32,914 bases of DNA from CAG-103 sp048217285 (GTDB lineage Bacteria; Bacillota; Clostridia; Oscillospirales; Oscillospiraceae), in the NCBI GenBank assembly GCA_048217285.1, contig DBFWVW010000031.1, positions 1 to 32,914 on the forward strand, in the 5' to 3' direction. Below, piece after piece: positions 31,484 through 32,914 of the stretch. The translations under genes were made by a program, and so were the position numbers. Position 1 is the stretch's first letter. Each line of letters begins with the position of its first letter. The notes below the pieces were generated by a model. The model was not told the DNA's origin and did not search any database. It worked only from the letters and a program-made list of their open reading frames with translations.

Positions 31484-32422
31484 ATGGCCAGAATCGTCAT
31501 TGCCCTCGGCGGCAACGCGCTTGGCAACACGCCGGCGGAGCAGCGCGAACGCGTGGCCGCCGCGTGCCCGGCGCTCGTCGGGCTCATCCATCAGGGCCAC
31601 GAGATCATCATCAGCCACGGCAACGGCCCGCAGGTCGGCATGATCCAGGCGGCATTCGACACCGCCGCGAAAACGAACCCCAAGGTCGCGCCCATGCCGC
31701 TGCCGGAGTGCACGGCCATGAGCCAGGGGTATATCGGCTACCACCTTCAGCAGGGGATGCGCCGCACGCTGCGCGCCAACGGTATGCCCTGGCAGGTGGC
31801 GACGGTCGTCACGCAGGTCGTCGTTGACCCGGACGACCCCGCGTTCGACGAGCCGACGAAGCCCATCGGCGCGTTTTACGACGAGGCCGCCGCGCAGCAG
31901 ATGATGCGCGATGATCTGTCTTTGCGCATGAAGGAGGACTCCGGCCGCGGCTGGCGGCGCGTTGTCGCCTCGCCGAAGCCGGTGGACATCGCCGAGCGGC
32001 GCTCGATCCTGAACCTGCTCGACAATGAGTATATCGTCATCGCCTGTGGCGGCGGCGGTGTGCCCGTCGTACGCGATTCGCACGGGGACTACTACGGCGT
32101 GGACGCCGTCATCGACAAGGACTTTGCCTCCGCGTGCCTGGCCGAGGCCGTCGGCGCGGACTATCTGTTCATTCTCACGGCGGTGGATCATGTCTGCCTG
32201 AACTTCGGCACACCGGAGCAGCGGGCGCTCGACGAGCTGCACGTGGACGAGGCGGAGACCTATCTGCGCGAGGGACAGTTCGGCGCCGGCTCCATGCAGC
32301 CGAAGGTGGCCGCGGCCGTGCAGTTCGTGCGCAGCGGCTGGCGGCGGCGCGCCGTCATCGCCTCGCTCGAGCAGGCCCCGGCCGCCATGCGCGGCGAGAG
32401 CGGCACGCGCATCGTGCCGTAA
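31484..32422 (+). CDS. aguC: Carbamate kinase
   Basis: A 312-residue amino-acid-kinase-fold enzyme that makes ATP from carbamoyl phosphate and ADP, the energy-yielding last step of the pathway (also named arcC in arginine operons). Visible are IVIALGGNALG at the N-terminus, ISHGNGPQVG, the MSQGYIGYHLQQ segment, VIACGGGGVPV, and DKDFASACLAEAVGAD. The ATG at 31484 follows AGGTGA, which overlaps the aguA stop codon. A terminator follows. Confidence 0.95.
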   Translation: MARIVIALGGNALGNTPAEQRERVAAACPALVGLIHQGHEIIISHGNGPQVGMIQAAFDTAAKTNPKVAPMPLPECTAMSQGYIGYHLQQGMRRTLRANGMPWQVATVVTQVVVDPDDPAFDEPTKPIGAFYDEAAAQQMMRDDLSLRMKEDSGRGWRRVVASPKPVDIAERRSILNLLDNEYIVIACGGGGVPVVRDSHGDYYGVDAVIDKDFASACLAEAVGADYLFILTAVDHVCLNFGTPEQRALDELHVDEAETYLREGQFGAGSMQPKVAAAVQFVRSGWRRRAVIASLEQAPAAMRGESGTRIVP

Positions 32423-32436
32423 AATCGGCAAACGAA

Positions 32437-32476
32437 AATCCGGCCTTTCCCGAAAAGGGAAAGACCGGATTTTTTC
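32437..32476. terminator. Bidirectional terminator between aguC and the TetR gene
   Basis: AAATCCGG-C-CTTTCCC pairs with GGGAAAG-A-CCGGATTT, and T runs follow on both strands. It overlaps the stop codon of the converging TetR gene. Confidence 0.85.
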
Positions 32477-32914
32477 AGCCGGGCATCTCCAAAATCGCCA
32501 TTTCGGCAAAAGCGCCGGTGAGTTTTTGCACCATCTGCTCCTCGGTCTCCGTCTTGCCGTGTTCGACCCAGACGGTCAGAATGCCGACCATGGTCGATGC
32601 GATGATGGCCGCGAAATAGTCAAACTGCGCGGGGTCGTCCGCCAGCGGCTGCAGCGCCTCGATCAGGCCGGTGCTGCGGCGCAGGCTGTCAAACAAAATG
32701 TCCGTCCGGTGGATCTCCACGAGTGCCTCGAGCACCGTGCTGTTGCGAAACCAGTATTGAAACACCGCCTTGGCCAGACTGCCGCGCCGCTCGGGCGGCA
32801 GGGCGCTGCGCGCGGCAAACACGGCCTGAAATCCGCGGTCGCACAGCAGCGCCAGCACATCCTCAAGGCAGTCGAAATTGCGGTAAAACGTCGAGCGGCT
32901 CACGGTGGAGGCGC
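32475..32914 (-). CDS. TetR-family transcriptional regulator, partial at the window edge
   Basis: The visible 146 residues lack the N-terminus, which lies beyond the window. The first residues (ASTVSRSTFYRNFDCLEDVL) are the end of a TetR-type helix-turn-helix, with the recognition helix VSRSTFYRNF. The remainder is the helical ligand-binding domain. The frame stays open to 32914; a GTG at 32903 inside the recognition helix is not a real start. It converges on the agu operon. A role in controlling it is possible but not shown. Confidence 0.85.
   Translation of the reverse strand, partial: ASTVSRSTFYRNFDCLEDVLALLCDRGFQAVFAARSALPPERRGSLAKAVFQYWFRNSTVLEALVEIHRTDILFDSLRRSTGLIEALQPLADDPAQFDYFAAIIASTMVGILTVWVEHGKTETEEQMVQKLTGAFAEMAILEMPG

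Noticed and set aside
27685..31587. A 1300-codon open frame on the minus strand opposite the agu operon
   Set aside because: It lies antisense to four clearly identified genes, crosses a strong terminator and has a low-complexity Arg/His/Asp-rich translation typical of antisense frames.
1..32914. CRISPR arrays, tRNA or rRNA genes, insertion sequences, attachment sites
   Set aside because: No regularly spaced repeats, cloverleaf-type sequences, transposase or integrase frames, or paired terminal repeats were recognised.

Overview
The window reads as chromosomal DNA of a high-GC anaerobic Clostridia member, most like the Oscillospiraceae (Oscillibacter, Flavonifractor or Intestinimonas relatives). 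This placement is inferred from GC-rich codon use, strong GGAGG-type ribosome sites, sigma-A-like promoters with 17-base spacers, and many ferredoxin-type Fe-S proteins. No rRNA, tRNA, CRISPR array, insertion sequence or prophage gene was seen.

Positions 1-7800 hold mostly single genes with their own promoters and hairpin terminators: a LysR regulator, a DUF554 membrane protein, a YczE/YitT-type membrane protein, a YgjV-type membrane protein, a membrane-anchored polysaccharide deacetylase-like protein, a small anchored protein, an AEC-family transporter followed by a PrsW-type membrane protease, and a small unknown protein. Positions 7900-17300 hold a two-component system, mutY, a TrkH potassium transporter, a second AEC transporter, folC overlapping ruvX, and two tandem MgtC/SapB paralogues.

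The most unusual part is 17327-27732, a redox cluster in three transcription units. Unit one (minus, 25982 to 22685) encodes two subunits of the 2-hydroxyacyl-CoA dehydratase/benzoyl-CoA reductase superfamily, a 57-residue membrane miniprotein and an 88-residue zinc-ribbon protein, and ends at a terminator. Unit two (minus, 22503 to 17327) encodes an 897-residue Fe-S/flavin electron-transfer fusion protein, a HypA-like metallochaperone and an old-yellow-enzyme-type enoate reductase of the BaiCD/BaiH kind. Unit three (plus, 26293 to 27732) encodes a 397-residue Fe-S protein related to the N-terminal part of the fusion protein, and a second HypA-like protein without the zinc domain. Units one and three diverge from a repeat-rich control region that holds a perfect consensus promoter. 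The inferred scheme is that NAD(P)H electrons pass through the flavin/Fe-S fusion and the stand-alone Fe-S protein to the dehydratase/reductase-like pair, while the enoate reductase acts on a related unsaturated substrate. The substrate is unknown. No hydrogenase, CoA-transferase or activator ATPase is present in the window.

The last part (27943-32422) is a clear agmatine deiminase operon in the order aguB-aguD-aguA-aguC. It imports agmatine in exchange for putrescine, converts it through N-carbamoylputrescine to putrescine and carbamoyl phosphate, and makes ATP with carbamate kinase. A convergent TetR-family gene, cut by the window edge, closes the sequence.
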